DNA from: an uncultured Alphaproteobacteria bacterium
GTDB taxonomy: Bacteria > Pseudomonadota > Alphaproteobacteria > Rs-D84
Length of the DNA: 64,000 nucleotides
Assembly: GCA_947367055.1 (NCBI GenBank)
Contig: CANBCI010000002.1
Location: 1-64,000 of the forward strand
Reading direction: 5' to 3'
This document shows, piece by piece, positions 10,144-21,008 of the stretch (the first letter of the stretch is position 1; each line of letters starts with the position of its first letter). A program made the translations under genes and the position numbers. Under the pieces are notes generated by a model that saw only the letters and a list, made by a program, of their open reading frames with translations, was not told the DNA's origin and made no database searches.

Positions 10144-11667
10144 ATGACAAAAGATAACAATAGTCAAAAACAAGATTTGTCAGCCAGCGTAGGGCCGGAA
10201 TTGCTGACGGATGCAAAGATGGCGGAATTGTTTGGCGATAATTTTTCGCATCTGGCGTATATCAATTTTGACGATAATTCCTGCAATTGTACCACATATA
10301 ACGGGCGCGAACTTTTAAATATTAAAAATACTATGAAAAAGGCGCTGGAGTTCAAAAATCAACTGGAAAGACATTCTGATATGTTGCAGGCAGCTAATCC
10401 GGCGACGATGGTTGCTATGGCTGCGATGACGGTAAAGAGTTCTGAACATCAGCACAGACAGTGGGGCAAATTGATTTCCCGGCCGGAATATGATCCAAAC
10501 GGCAGCGCAATTGTTTGCATGGTTGTCACCCGGGACGAGGATACGGGTAAAATAAATCCCGTGTCGGAATATTGGCTGGGCGGAATGGATTTCGGCGGAG
10601 TAGAAAGTGATGTCCATGCCAACCTGGCGGCGCGTAATATTTTAGCAAGCTTTGCAGCCGATGGGGCGAACAACGCCAAGTTTTTGGAAAGGGTTGTAAA
10701 ATTGGTGAAATTCCAAAATGGAACATTTTCTAATACAACAAAACAAAAGGGGGCGATAATGCCATTAAATAATGTAAAAAACAAATTAAAAGAATTTTTT
10801 GCCGCAAAAGAAAAATTGGCAAAACTTGGCGCGTCCGCGGCATTGAGTACTTTTGTAATTTGGGCGTCTTGCAATTGCAGCGGTTCAAATAACAAAGCCC
10901 AGGAAAAAGAAGATATTCGTCGCAAATATGCCGACAGTTTGCGCCGCGAACGCATGGACCGGGAACTCTTGCGCGAAAATATCAACGCGGTAATCAAATC
11001 ATCCGAAAACAAGGATTCGCTGATAATGAATTTGCAGGATTCACTGGTTAATGCGGCGGTTTTGCTGAACGAAACCAAGGATTCTTTGGCCGATTGCCGC
11101 CAGAAACAGGCAAATATCAGATGCAAAAATGAAAAGAAAAAGACGGTGTCTAAACCGGTGGCAAAGCCGAAGAAGGTGCCTGCAAAAAATACAAAGCCCG
11201 CGCAAAAAGTTACGCCCGTAAAGGTTGCGCCCGCGCCGCAGGTTAAACCGGCCGTGGTGCCGACCGTGAAACCGCGCCAGGATGAGTGGACTATTGACAC
11301 ATCCAAGGTGTACCAGGCGCAGGAAAATAAACCGATTGTTATTGACCAGCCGCCGGTTTACTATAACCCAAAAGATGCGACGCCCGCGTGTGAAATTCCG
11401 GTTGAGGTTCAACCGCGTACCGCCCCGACAATCAATATAAACGTTAATCAGGGTGCGGTAAATACAACCGTGAATGTCAACAACGGCCCGGTGAACAATT
11501 ATTACAATTGTGTGCCGGCGGCGACAAATGACGGCAATAATGACGTACCGCAACAGGTGGCCCAACCCGCGCAACAGCAGGCGGAAAACCCCGTGCAACA
11601 GTATCAGGAATGTCGCGGCGTTATTGAAACCGTGGTTGTCAAAAGCCGGGTTCGCATACGCAGATAA
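10144..11667 (+). CDS. Hypothetical protein: N-terminal WGK-type domain, TM-like segment, coiled coil, basic Pro-rich tail
   Basis: Good RBS (tagGAAGatATG); WGKLISRPEYDPNGSAIVCMVV shared with 15579 and 36886 products. Confidence 0.75.
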   Translation: MTKDNNSQKQDLSASVGPELLTDAKMAELFGDNFSHLAYINFDDNSCNCTTYNGRELLNIKNTMKKALEFKNQLERHSDMLQAANPATMVAMAAMTVKSSEHQHRQWGKLISRPEYDPNGSAIVCMVVTRDEDTGKINPVSEYWLGGMDFGGVESDVHANLAARNILASFAADGANNAKFLERVVKLVKFQNGTFSNTTKQKGAIMPLNNVKNKLKEFFAAKEKLAKLGASAALSTFVIWASCNCSGSNNKAQEKEDIRRKYADSLRRERMDRELLRENINAVIKSSENKDSLIMNLQDSLVNAAVLLNETKDSLADCRQKQANIRCKNEKKKTVSKPVAKPKKVPAKNTKPAQKVTPVKVAPAPQVKPAVVPTVKPRQDEWTIDTSKVYQAQENKPIVIDQPPVYYNPKDATPACEIPVEVQPRTAPTININVNQGAVNTTVNVNNGPVNNYYNCVPAATNDGNNDVPQQVAQPAQQQAENPVQQYQECRGVIETVVVKSRVRIRR

Positions 11668-11690
11668 TTTTTTAATATGAATTGAGAATG

Positions 11691-11716
11691 GTCCGCCATT
11701 TATGGCGGACTTTTTG
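11691..11716 (+). terminator. Intrinsic terminator
   Basis: GTCCGCCAT-tt-ATGGCGGAC then T5. Confidence 0.8.
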
Positions 11717-11781
11717 TTATTTTTTCTCTAGACATATAATTATGTTATTGCTAATATATTTATCACAGAGAGAATTTATAC

Positions 11782-14700
11782 ATGAAGTACATCAGACTTT
11801 TAGTTTTTGCCATTTTTATGATGCCATGTGCACTGCGTGCGGCGACAAATGACTTTATGATTGCCGCGCAATTGTTGTCGGCCGCGAAAAATGCCGATAT
11901 TCAGCAGGTGCAGATTCTTGTAAATAATGGTGCGGATGTAAATTATACCGACAGTACGGGTTTGTCGATTGTGTGTACGGCGCTGATGAATAATGATATT
12001 CGGGCCGCCCAAATTTTGCAGATGTACGGTGCGGACGCGTCAAATTGTGACCGCCAGATAAAGCAATATAATACCCGTACGAAGCCAAAATCCAGCGGGG
12101 GATTGTTCGGCGGGCTCTCTTCTGCCCAAAGCATAGCATTGGCGGCGGCGGGGGCCGCCGTTGTTGTAGGGGGGCTGTTTTTATTAACTGATGTTTTCGA
12201 CCCCAGCAATGACAATGATAACCCCGGGACATCCGGCGGGAACCGACCCGGCGGTGATGGTGGCGGCGGTACGCCGACAAATCCTGCGACGGCCGCATTC
12301 ACAATTCCGTATGGGCCGGCCATGGTCAATGCCACCGCAGAAACGGAAAAATATACTGAAAACCTGAACTTGTATAGCGCATCGCCATATCTGGATTCGT
12401 TTAATGTAATGAATGCGCTGGGGCAAAATTCGGATAATGTGGGCGGTCAAAATTATATGTTGCTGATGCATGGATACTCGCCGTGGGCGCGCGGTTATCA
12501 GGGAATGCGGACACTGCGTTATGCCAATGGCTCGCCCGTGCCGAACACCGTGCTGGGGGGAATAAACATAAAGGGAATAGAGGTTGGCGGCGGTCGCCCG
12601 ACGGGCGTTGCGCTGGTCACAGAAAACGGTGTTAATTCTGCGCCAAAGCCAAAGGGTGACGGAACCGTTACCGCCCAGACCGGGTCACTGGATGACAGAT
12701 TGCTGGCATGGACCACCATAACCGGTGGTGTCCCGGAAACGCATCCGGAAATCACCAATTTTTCCAGCAAGTATTACAACAATCTTATTGTCTTGGGCAA
12801 TACGGATGAAACAAAATTGGTTGATGCCTATACCACCGAAGACGGCAGTATTTTAGATGAAATGGATTTGTCCGGTTTTGGCACGGCCGTGAATAATTTA
12901 TATGCCGGCAGTCGCGACAATTTATTGGCAAAAATTGTCGGTGGTGCCCAGTCTGGTTTTGCCGGCGGCGATTTCCTGGGATTTATGCCGAACGGCCAAA
13001 TGTCAATTTATCGCACCGGTGGTGGCGTCGGCATGGTTGAGGCAACTGAAAAAACACAAATCGGCACATATGAAACAACCGACGGGGTGTTAAGCAAAAT
13101 TACCCTAACCGACGGTACAGTATTAACCGTAACCCAGACTGGAACCAAGATTGTCGCGAAAAACGATAATGTTGAGTATAACGGATATATTGGTGCGGAC
13201 GGCCTGTTGTATGTCGACAATAATGGCGATAACAAAATTGATATTGCCTATAAATTGGAAAACGGCGATATGACCATTGCCAAGGAAACGGGCGTAATCG
13301 ATTACAAAAATTACGCGGCGATGATAAACGCGTCCGAACATGCCAAGGCGAATTCAGATTTGGCCGGCGGCCGGTCGCGTGTTGATATAATTGCAAATAC
13401 AAATGTTATCGCGCCGCTGCATTTGAACACGGCGCGCACGATTGATGATATATTGGCGGCCGGAACGGCCACCGCCGCCCGCAGCGAGGCTTTTTACCAA
13501 TACATAAACGATATTTATGATTTGAACAAAAATGATGATTCCACCCCCGGGGCGGATGCACTTTCTTTCTTTAACGGTTTGGGGGCCTCATACTCACCCT
13601 TGGTGTTATTTTCAACCGGGGCGTTTGAAACGGGGGCGAATTATTCCGGAAAAACTTTGACGGCGACATTTGAAAATGCGGCGCCGCTAATATTTGGAAC
13701 CAATATGTCGCACCTGTTTATGTCCGTTGTTGCGGTTGGTGCCAATGGCGCCGGGACGTCCGGCGCATCCAGTGTTGCCGGTTATTCCCCGTCCGGGAAA
13801 ATCGGGTTGTCACAATGGGCGCTCGGCGATACGGAATACAGGGCCCGTGCATGCGGCGTTGCAGGCAAGGGCGCAAATGGTGTTGACCCGTGGTGTTTTG
13901 CGGCGGCGGGTCTGACGGATGAATTGGCGACCGCGGCCGCCGCCGGTGCGGCGGGTGTATTAAAATCCGCGTTTTCCGGCATGGACGGCATGATGACAAA
14001 TCAGCAGTTGTTCACTTTGATGGCACTGACTGCGGACGGGGCATACCTGGGGACATCGACCAGTGGGACGCCATTAACCAAGGAAACATTGACCGCGCAT
14101 TTGCAATCTATGTATGAATTGCCAAATGATTATCAATTTCGGGTTGATAATGGCGAAGATTATCTGGAGGTTTTCAAGGAAGTCTTCGGTTACGGCTTGA
14201 TAAACCTGGAACGCGCGACCAAACCGACATCAAAAATATATTTTTATGACGCGGCGGCCAATAAAATCGTAAGTGGAAACGGAAATGCGTATTGGCGGTC
14301 GGCATCAAATACCGTGTTCCGCGCATCAAACGCATTTCGTCCGCGCGCCGCGTCAATTAGTGCCCCGTTCTATGATATACTGGAAAGCATTGACGGCGAA
14401 TTAAGATTGCCGCGTGTATGGCAAAATGAATTTGCAATCGGCGCCATGGACAAGCATGGCCTCTACATGGGCGATGTTTTGGGTGAATTTAAAACACGCC
14501 GCGTGGACGCCCCGCGGGTTCAGATTGGAAACATTGGCTTTTCAATGTCCGCATCTGAAAAGCCGTATTCCGATAATCTGGGGGGGCTTGATAATATAAA
14601 ATTGGATTATGCAACGGAAAATTGGGACATGGCCGCATCGTATCAGCGGTATTTGACAGACGGCGCTTCGCGCTTTGACGGAATGCACAATCCGATTTGG

Positions 14701-15465
14701 GCAATGGCATCAAATGCGATGACGATTGACACCGATTTTAAATCGGGCGCATGGCGTTTTGGTGGCCGTGCGTTTTCGGGTGCAATAACGGATGACGGGT
14801 TGCTGGAAAACGATCCGACAATTTCATCGCAATATACGCCGGCGCGTCTGGGCGGGATATATGGCGCCGAAACACATGTCGGGTGGCATGGCAAAAAATT
14901 TGGATTTAACGCGTCAATTGGTGCGGTGCGCGAAACGGACACCCTGTTGGGGGCGCAGACGGGCGGCCTGTTGGATATGGGGGCGGGCGACACACTGTAT
15001 GTTGATAGCGAAATGCGCTATGCGGTGCGCGAAAATCTGACCTTTACGGCGCGATCAACCTTTGCGCGTACAACCGCGGACGCCGCCGGTCAAAATATAC
15101 TTGGGTTGACCCACATGGATTCGAACTCTTTCGCGGTCGGCGTGGATGCGGGCAATTTTAGTTTCTCGCTGTCGCAGCCGTTGACGGTGACCGGTGGGAC
15201 GATGAAGTACGCGTATTCCGATTATGATGTTGTTGAAACGGATGACGGAAAATACGATTTGGTTGTGCGTGATGCGCATGTGGCGAATGTGTTGCTGTCG
15301 CCGGAACACCGTGAACTGCGTTTAAGCGCCGCGTATCGTCATAATTTTGGTCAATTTACGGACGGGGCAATCGGGTTTATTTACCGCGTCAACCCCAACA
15401 ATACAAACGAATTCGGAAATGAATCCATATTCATGCTAAAAATGTCCCACCGTTTGGGGATATAA
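11782..15465 (+). CDS. Autotransporter-like protein: signal peptide, ankyrin-type repeats, hydrophobic segment, large passenger, C-terminal beta-barrel
   Basis: ADIQQVQILVNNGADVNYTDSTGLSIVCTALMNNDIRAAQILQMYGAD ankyrin pattern; alternating beta pattern at C-terminus ending FMLKMSHRLGI. Confidence 0.78.
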   Translation: MKYIRLLVFAIFMMPCALRAATNDFMIAAQLLSAAKNADIQQVQILVNNGADVNYTDSTGLSIVCTALMNNDIRAAQILQMYGADASNCDRQIKQYNTRTKPKSSGGLFGGLSSAQSIALAAAGAAVVVGGLFLLTDVFDPSNDNDNPGTSGGNRPGGDGGGGTPTNPATAAFTIPYGPAMVNATAETEKYTENLNLYSASPYLDSFNVMNALGQNSDNVGGQNYMLLMHGYSPWARGYQGMRTLRYANGSPVPNTVLGGINIKGIEVGGGRPTGVALVTENGVNSAPKPKGDGTVTAQTGSLDDRLLAWTTITGGVPETHPEITNFSSKYYNNLIVLGNTDETKLVDAYTTEDGSILDEMDLSGFGTAVNNLYAGSRDNLLAKIVGGAQSGFAGGDFLGFMPNGQMSIYRTGGGVGMVEATEKTQIGTYETTDGVLSKITLTDGTVLTVTQTGTKIVAKNDNVEYNGYIGADGLLYVDNNGDNKIDIAYKLENGDMTIAKETGVIDYKNYAAMINASEHAKANSDLAGGRSRVDIIANTNVIAPLHLNTARTIDDILAAGTATAARSEAFYQYINDIYDLNKNDDSTPGADALSFFNGLGASYSPLVLFSTGAFETGANYSGKTLTATFENAAPLIFGTNMSHLFMSVVAVGANGAGTSGASSVAGYSPSGKIGLSQWALGDTEYRARACGVAGKGANGVDPWCFAAAGLTDELATAAAAGAAGVLKSAFSGMDGMMTNQQLFTLMALTADGAYLGTSTSGTPLTKETLTAHLQSMYELPNDYQFRVDNGEDYLEVFKEVFGYGLINLERATKPTSKIYFYDAAANKIVSGNGNAYWRSASNTVFRASNAFRPRAASISAPFYDILESIDGELRLPRVWQNEFAIGAMDKHGLYMGDVLGEFKTRRVDAPRVQIGNIGFSMSASEKPYSDNLGGLDNIKLDYATENWDMAASYQRYLTDGASRFDGMHNPIWAMASNAMTIDTDFKSGAWRFGGRAFSGAITDDGLLENDPTISSQYTPARLGGIYGAETHVGWHGKKFGFNASIGAVRETDTLLGAQTGGLLDMGAGDTLYVDSEMRYAVRENLTFTARSTFARTTADAAGQNILGLTHMDSNSFAVGVDAGNFSFSLSQPLTVTGGTMKYAYSDYDVVETDDGKYDLVVRDAHVANVLLSPEHRELRLSAAYRHNFGQFTDGAIGFIYRVNPNNTNEFGNESIFMLKMSHRLGI

Positions 15466-15491
15466 ATCTGAATTTTTAAATAAGGTGTCAA

Positions 15492-15516
15492 AATCCCCGG
15501 CATGCCGGGGATTTTT
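15492..15516 (+). terminator. Intrinsic terminator
   Basis: AATCCCCGGC-ATGCCGGGGATT then T-run. Confidence 0.85.
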
Positions 15517-15578
15517 ATAATCGTGCCTTGACAAATTCACAAATATATACTAGTTTTTGTCTAATTACGAGGTGTATT

Positions 15579-16184
15579 GTGACAATAAAAGAAATTGAAA
15601 TTGACGGGATTGCTTATTCTGTGGCGGAAGGCCACTATAAAAAAATCATATCGTATTTAAAAAAGAATGCTCATCAAACCGCACGCATTAAAAATACGAC
15701 CAAGGTGCATAATTTGCGTGATATTCTTACGTATAACATGGCAACTCGTTTGATTGGCCATGCCGATGTCATTTATTATAATTTTGATATGAAGGTGTGG
15801 AATACAAAAATATACAATGGATACCACCTAAATAGTCAAGAGCTCAATACCAAATATGCCATTAGGTTTAAGGAACAATGGATTGATCAAAAAAACGATG
15901 TGGTGGCACCCGTTGTAATGACAATTGATTCCAAGGTTTGTCCCGGCTGGGGGAAATTGGTAGAAAAACCGAAATATAGTCAAAAAGGGACGGCGGTTGT
16001 AGGAAATATTATAATAAGAAACAAAAAAACCAGTAAATTGGAACTATATGGAAAATCGTGGATTTGTGTTAATGTTTATTTTCGTCCGGATGATGCGACC
16101 TGTTCCGGGATGAGCTGGTTTTTGCATGAACTGACCAAGAATTCCGAATTCTTGGGGCGTTTGCGTGCTGATAGCGTCAGATAA
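15579..16184 (+). CDS. Hypothetical protein with WGK-type domain (GTG start)
   Basis: GTG after acgAGGtgt RBS-like site; WGKLVEKPKYSQKGTAVVGNIIIRNKKTSKLELYGKSW. Confidence 0.72.
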   Translation: MTIKEIEIDGIAYSVAEGHYKKIISYLKKNAHQTARIKNTTKVHNLRDILTYNMATRLIGHADVIYYNFDMKVWNTKIYNGYHLNSQELNTKYAIRFKEQWIDQKNDVVAPVVMTIDSKVCPGWGKLVEKPKYSQKGTAVVGNIIIRNKKTSKLELYGKSWICVNVYFRPDDATCSGMSWFLHELTKNSEFLGRLRADSVR

Positions 16185-16196
16185 TTTTAAAAAATA

Positions 16197-16220
16197 AAAA
16201 TCCCCCATTCGGGGGATTTT
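16197..16220. terminator. Intrinsic terminator, possibly bidirectional
   Basis: AAAATCCCCC-attc-GGGGGATTTT between convergent genes. Confidence 0.8.
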
Positions 16221-16224
16221 ATTA

Positions 16225-17472
16225 TTACGACAATTTGTGAATAACCAACCCACTGCGCAGTTTCGGTTCAAACCATGTCGTTTTTGGCGGCATGATGTTG
16301 CCTGTGTCCGCAATGTCAATAATCTGGCGCATTGTCACCGGGAACAGGGCGAACGCCGCCGCCATTTCGCCGGAATCAACGCGTTTTTGCAATTCGCCGA
16401 GTCCCCGAATACCGCCAACGAAGTCAATGCGTTTGCTGGTGCGCAAATCGCCCAGATTCAGAATTTTATCAAACACCAGATTTGACAGAACCGTCACATC
16501 CAAAACACCGATCGGGTCGTTGTCGTTGTATGTGCCGGGTTTGGCCGTCAATGAATACCATTTGCCGTTCAAATACATCCCAAAGTTATGCAGTTTTGTC
16601 GGCTTGTATATTTCCGTGCCCATTTCCACAACATCAAACGATTCGGACAGTTTTTTCAAAAATTCATCCGGCGTCAGTCCGTTTAAATCCTTGACCACAC
16701 GATTGTAATCAATGACTTTTAATTGGCTTTCGGGGAAAATCACCGCCAGGAAGAAATTGTACTCTTCGTCACCGGTATGGTTCGGGTTTGCTGCGCGTTT
16801 TTCCGCGCCGACCAATGCCGCGGCCGCTGTTCTATGGTGCCCGTCGGCAACATACATTGCAGGAATAGATTTGAATATTTCAGTGATGCGCGCATTGATC
16901 GCATCGTCACGTATCGCCCAGAATTTGTGACCAAATCCGTCGGCCGCGACAAAGTCGTATTCGGGTGCGTTATTCGCGACAAAGTTTGCGACAATTTCGT
17001 TCATTTCCGCAACATCGGGGTATGCAAAGAAAACAGGTTCAATGTTTGCATCCTGAATACGGACGTGAATCATGCGGTCTTCTTCCTTGTCCTTGCGCGT
17101 CAGTTCATGCTTTTTAATTTTGCCGGTCATGTAATCGTCAACATTTGCGGCGGCGACCAAACCATATTGCGTACGACCATCCATTGTCTGGGCATAGATG
17201 TAGTACATTTCCTTTTCGTCTTGGCGCAGCCAGCCGCGTTCCTGCCATAACTTGAAATTTTCAACGGCTTTGTCATAAACAACCTCGGAATGTTCGTCGG
17301 CGATAGGGTCGAAATCAATTTCCGGCTTTATGATATGCAGCAGGGATTTTTCCCCGGCCTCTGTTTTTGCCTCGGCAGAATTCAAGACGTCATACGGACG
17401 TGATGCGACCTCGGCGGCCAGTTCTTTTGGTGGGCGAACACCCGCAAATGGTTTGATTTTCATGTGATGCAT
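16225..17472 (-). CDS. DUF1015 family protein
   Basis: MKIKPFAGVRPPKELAAEVASRPYDV and MYVADGHHRTAAAAL. Confidence 0.93.
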   Translation of the reverse strand: MHHMKIKPFAGVRPPKELAAEVASRPYDVLNSAEAKTEAGEKSLLHIIKPEIDFDPIADEHSEVVYDKAVENFKLWQERGWLRQDEKEMYYIYAQTMDGRTQYGLVAAANVDDYMTGKIKKHELTRKDKEEDRMIHVRIQDANIEPVFFAYPDVAEMNEIVANFVANNAPEYDFVAADGFGHKFWAIRDDAINARITEIFKSIPAMYVADGHHRTAAAALVGAEKRAANPNHTGDEEYNFFLAVIFPESQLKVIDYNRVVKDLNGLTPDEFLKKLSESFDVVEMGTEIYKPTKLHNFGMYLNGKWYSLTAKPGTYNDNDPIGVLDVTVLSNLVFDKILNLGDLRTSKRIDFVGGIRGLGELQKRVDSGEMAAAFALFPVTMRQIIDIADTGNIMPPKTTWFEPKLRSGLVIHKLS

Positions 17473-17531
17473 CTCCTTTTGGGTTATGTGTAAAGTATAA
17501 TCATATAACCCGAAAAAGGCAAATCATTGTT

Positions 17532-18683
17532 TTATCGATTGAACACTTTGTTCCCGATTTCCTGAACCGTGCGCATGGGCTCAGGGGCAGATGCGGTTGC
17601 GCTTATTTCAACCGGGACAATGGTTTGACGCTGTACCGTGTCCAGCGAATGATACTGATACGGAACCGTTTCGAAATTTATATCCATCATGTTTATACTG
17701 CGCAGGGTGCGATTATACATGGTGTGATAATATATAATCCGGTTGTCCAAATCGGTTGCAATGGTCCATTGGGTTGCGCTGGGCATGTTGTTGGGTGCCT
17801 TGCCTTCGGCGAATTGCACGCCAAGCGGGACATCAAAATTATTCAATATATGAAACGCCTGCATCACAGAATCATACGAATTGGCCTGTTGTATTGAATA
17901 AGACTGCAGGAATGCCGCACGAACAAAGCGCGACGGCGGTGTAAAGTCGCCCGGCAGCCCCAGAAATCCCGAACCGGATCCGAACGCGCGCAGTATTATC
18001 GAACCCATGGTTGTCGGGCCGGCGGTACCCGGTTTCAAATTGACATAGTTGTTCAAATTGGTGGTTTGCCACGGGAAGCCCGGTGCGTTCGTCAGTACCC
18101 CCAGCGGGTTGTCGTAAAATGTCGGAACGCCGTTGACTATTTCCAATACAACAACGCGTCCGTTTGGTTCGGCTATGCGCCAATGCACGGTTGCGGCGCG
18201 TTTGTCTATGTTTACGATATGAATGTCTTTTATGGCTTCCTTTACCTGGTCTATGGTTGAAAATTGCGACAGAATCCATGAAACAAATTGAAAGTCCGCA
18301 AGTGAACTGGACTTGTCATCCGGGTTATACGGTTCGTATTTGCCGTATTCAGGAAAGTAAAACAGGCCCGCGGATAATCCCGCCTCGTTTGTGCCGTCAA
18401 CAACAAATTCGGGCTGTTCAACGGCCAATCCGACATAGCCGTATTTTGATGTGAATTTCATTCCGTCCGTTCCGCCGTTCGGCAGCAAAGATTGGCTTTG
18501 GTGCCCGCGTGGAACGATTACATACATATTGCTCATTTCTGATCCGGACCAGTCGATTGTTCTGGCAACGACAACGGATTTGTCCTTGGCTTTAAGTGTG
18601 ATTCCCGTGCACGCGTTGGCGTTATGCACAAGGCCGATTGCGGTACATGTAATAATTGCCGCCAAAGATTTTGCACATTTCAT
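17532..18683 (-). CDS. Choloylglycine hydrolase / linear amide C-N hydrolase family (Ntn hydrolase), secreted
   Basis: Signal peptide ending NA|CTGITLKAKDKSVVVARTIDW with Cys at mature N-terminus; VDGTNEAGLSAGLFYF. Confidence 0.9.
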   Translation of the reverse strand: MKCAKSLAAIITCTAIGLVHNANACTGITLKAKDKSVVVARTIDWSGSEMSNMYVIVPRGHQSQSLLPNGGTDGMKFTSKYGYVGLAVEQPEFVVDGTNEAGLSAGLFYFPEYGKYEPYNPDDKSSSLADFQFVSWILSQFSTIDQVKEAIKDIHIVNIDKRAATVHWRIAEPNGRVVVLEIVNGVPTFYDNPLGVLTNAPGFPWQTTNLNNYVNLKPGTAGPTTMGSIILRAFGSGSGFLGLPGDFTPPSRFVRAAFLQSYSIQQANSYDSVMQAFHILNNFDVPLGVQFAEGKAPNNMPSATQWTIATDLDNRIIYYHTMYNRTLRSINMMDINFETVPYQYHSLDTVQRQTIVPVEISATASAPEPMRTVQEIGNKVFNR

Positions 18684-18800
18684 CGTTTTGTCCTTTGGTA
18701 TGGTTTATATTTTATTATCTGCATTTTGGCATAAACAATCCATAGGAACGATATCGGGGCAGGGCGCAAAAACAAAAGCCCCCAACTGTGGGGGCGGAAA

Positions 18801-21008
18801 TTAAAATGCAATCCGGAACCTTAACGTTCCCGTGTGCGATTGATAATTTTTGCGAATGTTCAAATCGTAATTTAGCGATATTTCAAGATTTTGATAAATC
18901 GCCCCCAATCCCAATCCGATTTCACCGCCGAATTCGGACAGGTGTTCGCCATTTATGATATATGACGCCGCGTCTGGCAACCTGATTGTCGTCAGCGCGT
19001 CGTCTGATACAAAGTCATATACCGCCGCCGCGCGCAATTGCGGCCGCAGATTCCATACGCCGCCGGTTTTGAATATGCGCGAATATTTTAAACCCGCCAT
19101 GCCCGATACGAAATCTGCGTCAAATCCGCTGATGTCGGCAATCGGGTTATTATAAGAATCCTGGGATATGTGCAGGTATCTGGCACCAATTTCCGGGGTC
19201 AGTCCAAAGTTGAAATCAAAGCCGGTCATAATCTGGGCGCCGTATGATTTTACGTCATATTCCGGGTTGAATTGAAGGTCAAATATCGTCACCTGTTCCT
19301 TGTATTCTGATTTAGTGTAATTTGCCGTCGCGTTTATGTACCAGCGATTTGGCTTGATTTGACCGTAAAGAAATGCGGACGTGCTGTCTATGTCAATATC
19401 GCGGCTGTCAGTGTGCATACTGGTTGAGTTTGTCTGTACGCCGATGCCGAGCGTGTATTTTTGCCGAAACAGTCCGTCCAACCCGAATGCATACCCGTTT
19501 GTCGACGCGTGAAATGAATCGTCACCCGACATTTTTGATTTGTTATACAGTCCGTGTACCCAGAAATTGTGCCGACGGGCGGCTGGTGCGTTTGATGCCA
19601 TGCGGTTTGCGACCAGTGTAAATACCTGATTTTGATTCATTACCGCGACCGATTGCGTAATGGGTGCAGCATCCGGATGCGTTTTTCTAGTTTCACCTTC
19701 CAGATATTTTGTGCCGCCGTTGTGCAGTGATGACTGTGCCCGTATGGACATCATGGAAATCATTCTGTCATCACCGTGGGCCAGGGTCACAAGCGTATCG
19801 GCCGCCGGTTCTGACAAATTGGCGGCAATCATGATTTCGTCCACCGGCCGCGTTTCAATGGTCAATGTCCCGTCCGCATTTTTGGTTACGTTGTATATGT
19901 CGCCTGCGTCTATGTTTATGCCGGTTGCGTCGCCGCCGTAAAACATTTGATACGTGCCGACGCGCCCCACCGTCAGATGCAGTTTGCCGTCACCACTGAA
20001 ATTATAATTGTCCGCGTATAGTCTGGCATATGCGCGCTTGTCCACAATCGTGGCGTTTAACGTTCCGTTGATGTTTAGGGTGTTTTGCGACACCTTAACG
20101 GTGCCGATGTCCATTGTCGCGCCAGAATTCAGATTGATTGTACCGTTGCCTTCAACGCCGCTGTCAAATGTTGTTGTGCCGGCGGTTATATTAACCGTGC
20201 CGTTGTTTCGTATGTCGATAGATTCCTGGCCCGACTGGTTTTCGGCGAATGTTGCGTTTGAATTGAATGTGATTGTTCCGCCGGCTTCGTTAAGTATTGC
20301 GCCGCCGCCATTTTCCTTGATTGTGTTTTTATAAAATCTGACCGGCCCTTGGAATGTGATTGTCCCCAGATTATGCAGCATTCCCGATTTTTGTTCCGCC
20401 GTGTTGTATTCAAAACGCGTATTTGCGCCAAATGTCATTTGTGCGGTGACGTCGTTATAAATGTTTGTTCCACCGCCGGTTGATGTGTTCCCCAGAAACA
20501 GCAACCCTTCGTCAAACTCAATTTTTCCGCCGCCGGCATTGTATAGTGCGTTTTCCGTATACAAAACTTGGGCGCGTTTACCGATTTGTATTGTTCCGCC
20601 GTCGTTATAAATTGCCCCGCCGGCCGCCGCTGTGCCGCGCGAAAAATAGATGTTGTTCCCCAGTGTGATTGTGCCGGAATTAAAAATTGCCCCGCCGTTT
20701 CCCGTGGCACTGTTGCCGGCAAATGATGTGCGGTCGCCGATAGTCATTTGGGCCGCGTTAAAAATCGCGCCGCCAGTTTGCGCCGTGTTTTTGGAAAACA
20801 GGCTGCCGCTTATGTCCGCGTTTTTGCCAATTGCGGCCATTATGGCACCGCCATTGTCATCGGGATAATCATTATTGGCAAAGTTTTTCCCCGATATTTC
20901 ATTTTGGGCGTCAGTCAAAACCATTCGTCCATCTGCGGCGACGGCCTGTGCGCTTATTGTTGTGCAAATTATTGCGGATATGGCGATGCGGCGCGTGGAA
21001 AATCCCAT
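18801..21008 (-). CDS. Autotransporter with Pmp/AIDA-like GGAIxN passenger repeats
   Basis: Repeated NGGAIFNSGTITLGNN-type motifs; C-terminal barrel ending RFRIAF. Confidence 0.87.
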   Translation of the reverse strand: MGFSTRRIAISAIICTTISAQAVAADGRMVLTDAQNEISGKNFANNDYPDDNGGAIMAAIGKNADISGSLFSKNTAQTGGAIFNAAQMTIGDRTSFAGNSATGNGGAIFNSGTITLGNNIYFSRGTAAAGGAIYNDGGTIQIGKRAQVLYTENALYNAGGGKIEFDEGLLFLGNTSTGGGTNIYNDVTAQMTFGANTRFEYNTAEQKSGMLHNLGTITFQGPVRFYKNTIKENGGGAILNEAGGTITFNSNATFAENQSGQESIDIRNNGTVNITAGTTTFDSGVEGNGTINLNSGATMDIGTVKVSQNTLNINGTLNATIVDKRAYARLYADNYNFSGDGKLHLTVGRVGTYQMFYGGDATGINIDAGDIYNVTKNADGTLTIETRPVDEIMIAANLSEPAADTLVTLAHGDDRMISMMSIRAQSSLHNGGTKYLEGETRKTHPDAAPITQSVAVMNQNQVFTLVANRMASNAPAARRHNFWVHGLYNKSKMSGDDSFHASTNGYAFGLDGLFRQKYTLGIGVQTNSTSMHTDSRDIDIDSTSAFLYGQIKPNRWYINATANYTKSEYKEQVTIFDLQFNPEYDVKSYGAQIMTGFDFNFGLTPEIGARYLHISQDSYNNPIADISGFDADFVSGMAGLKYSRIFKTGGVWNLRPQLRAAAVYDFVSDDALTTIRLPDAASYIINGEHLSEFGGEIGLGLGAIYQNLEISLNYDLNIRKNYQSHTGTLRFRIAF

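Noticed and set aside
14580-14586. G7 tract in the ankyrin-autotransporter gene
   Set aside because: Short, frame intact on both sides; too weak for a phase-variation claim
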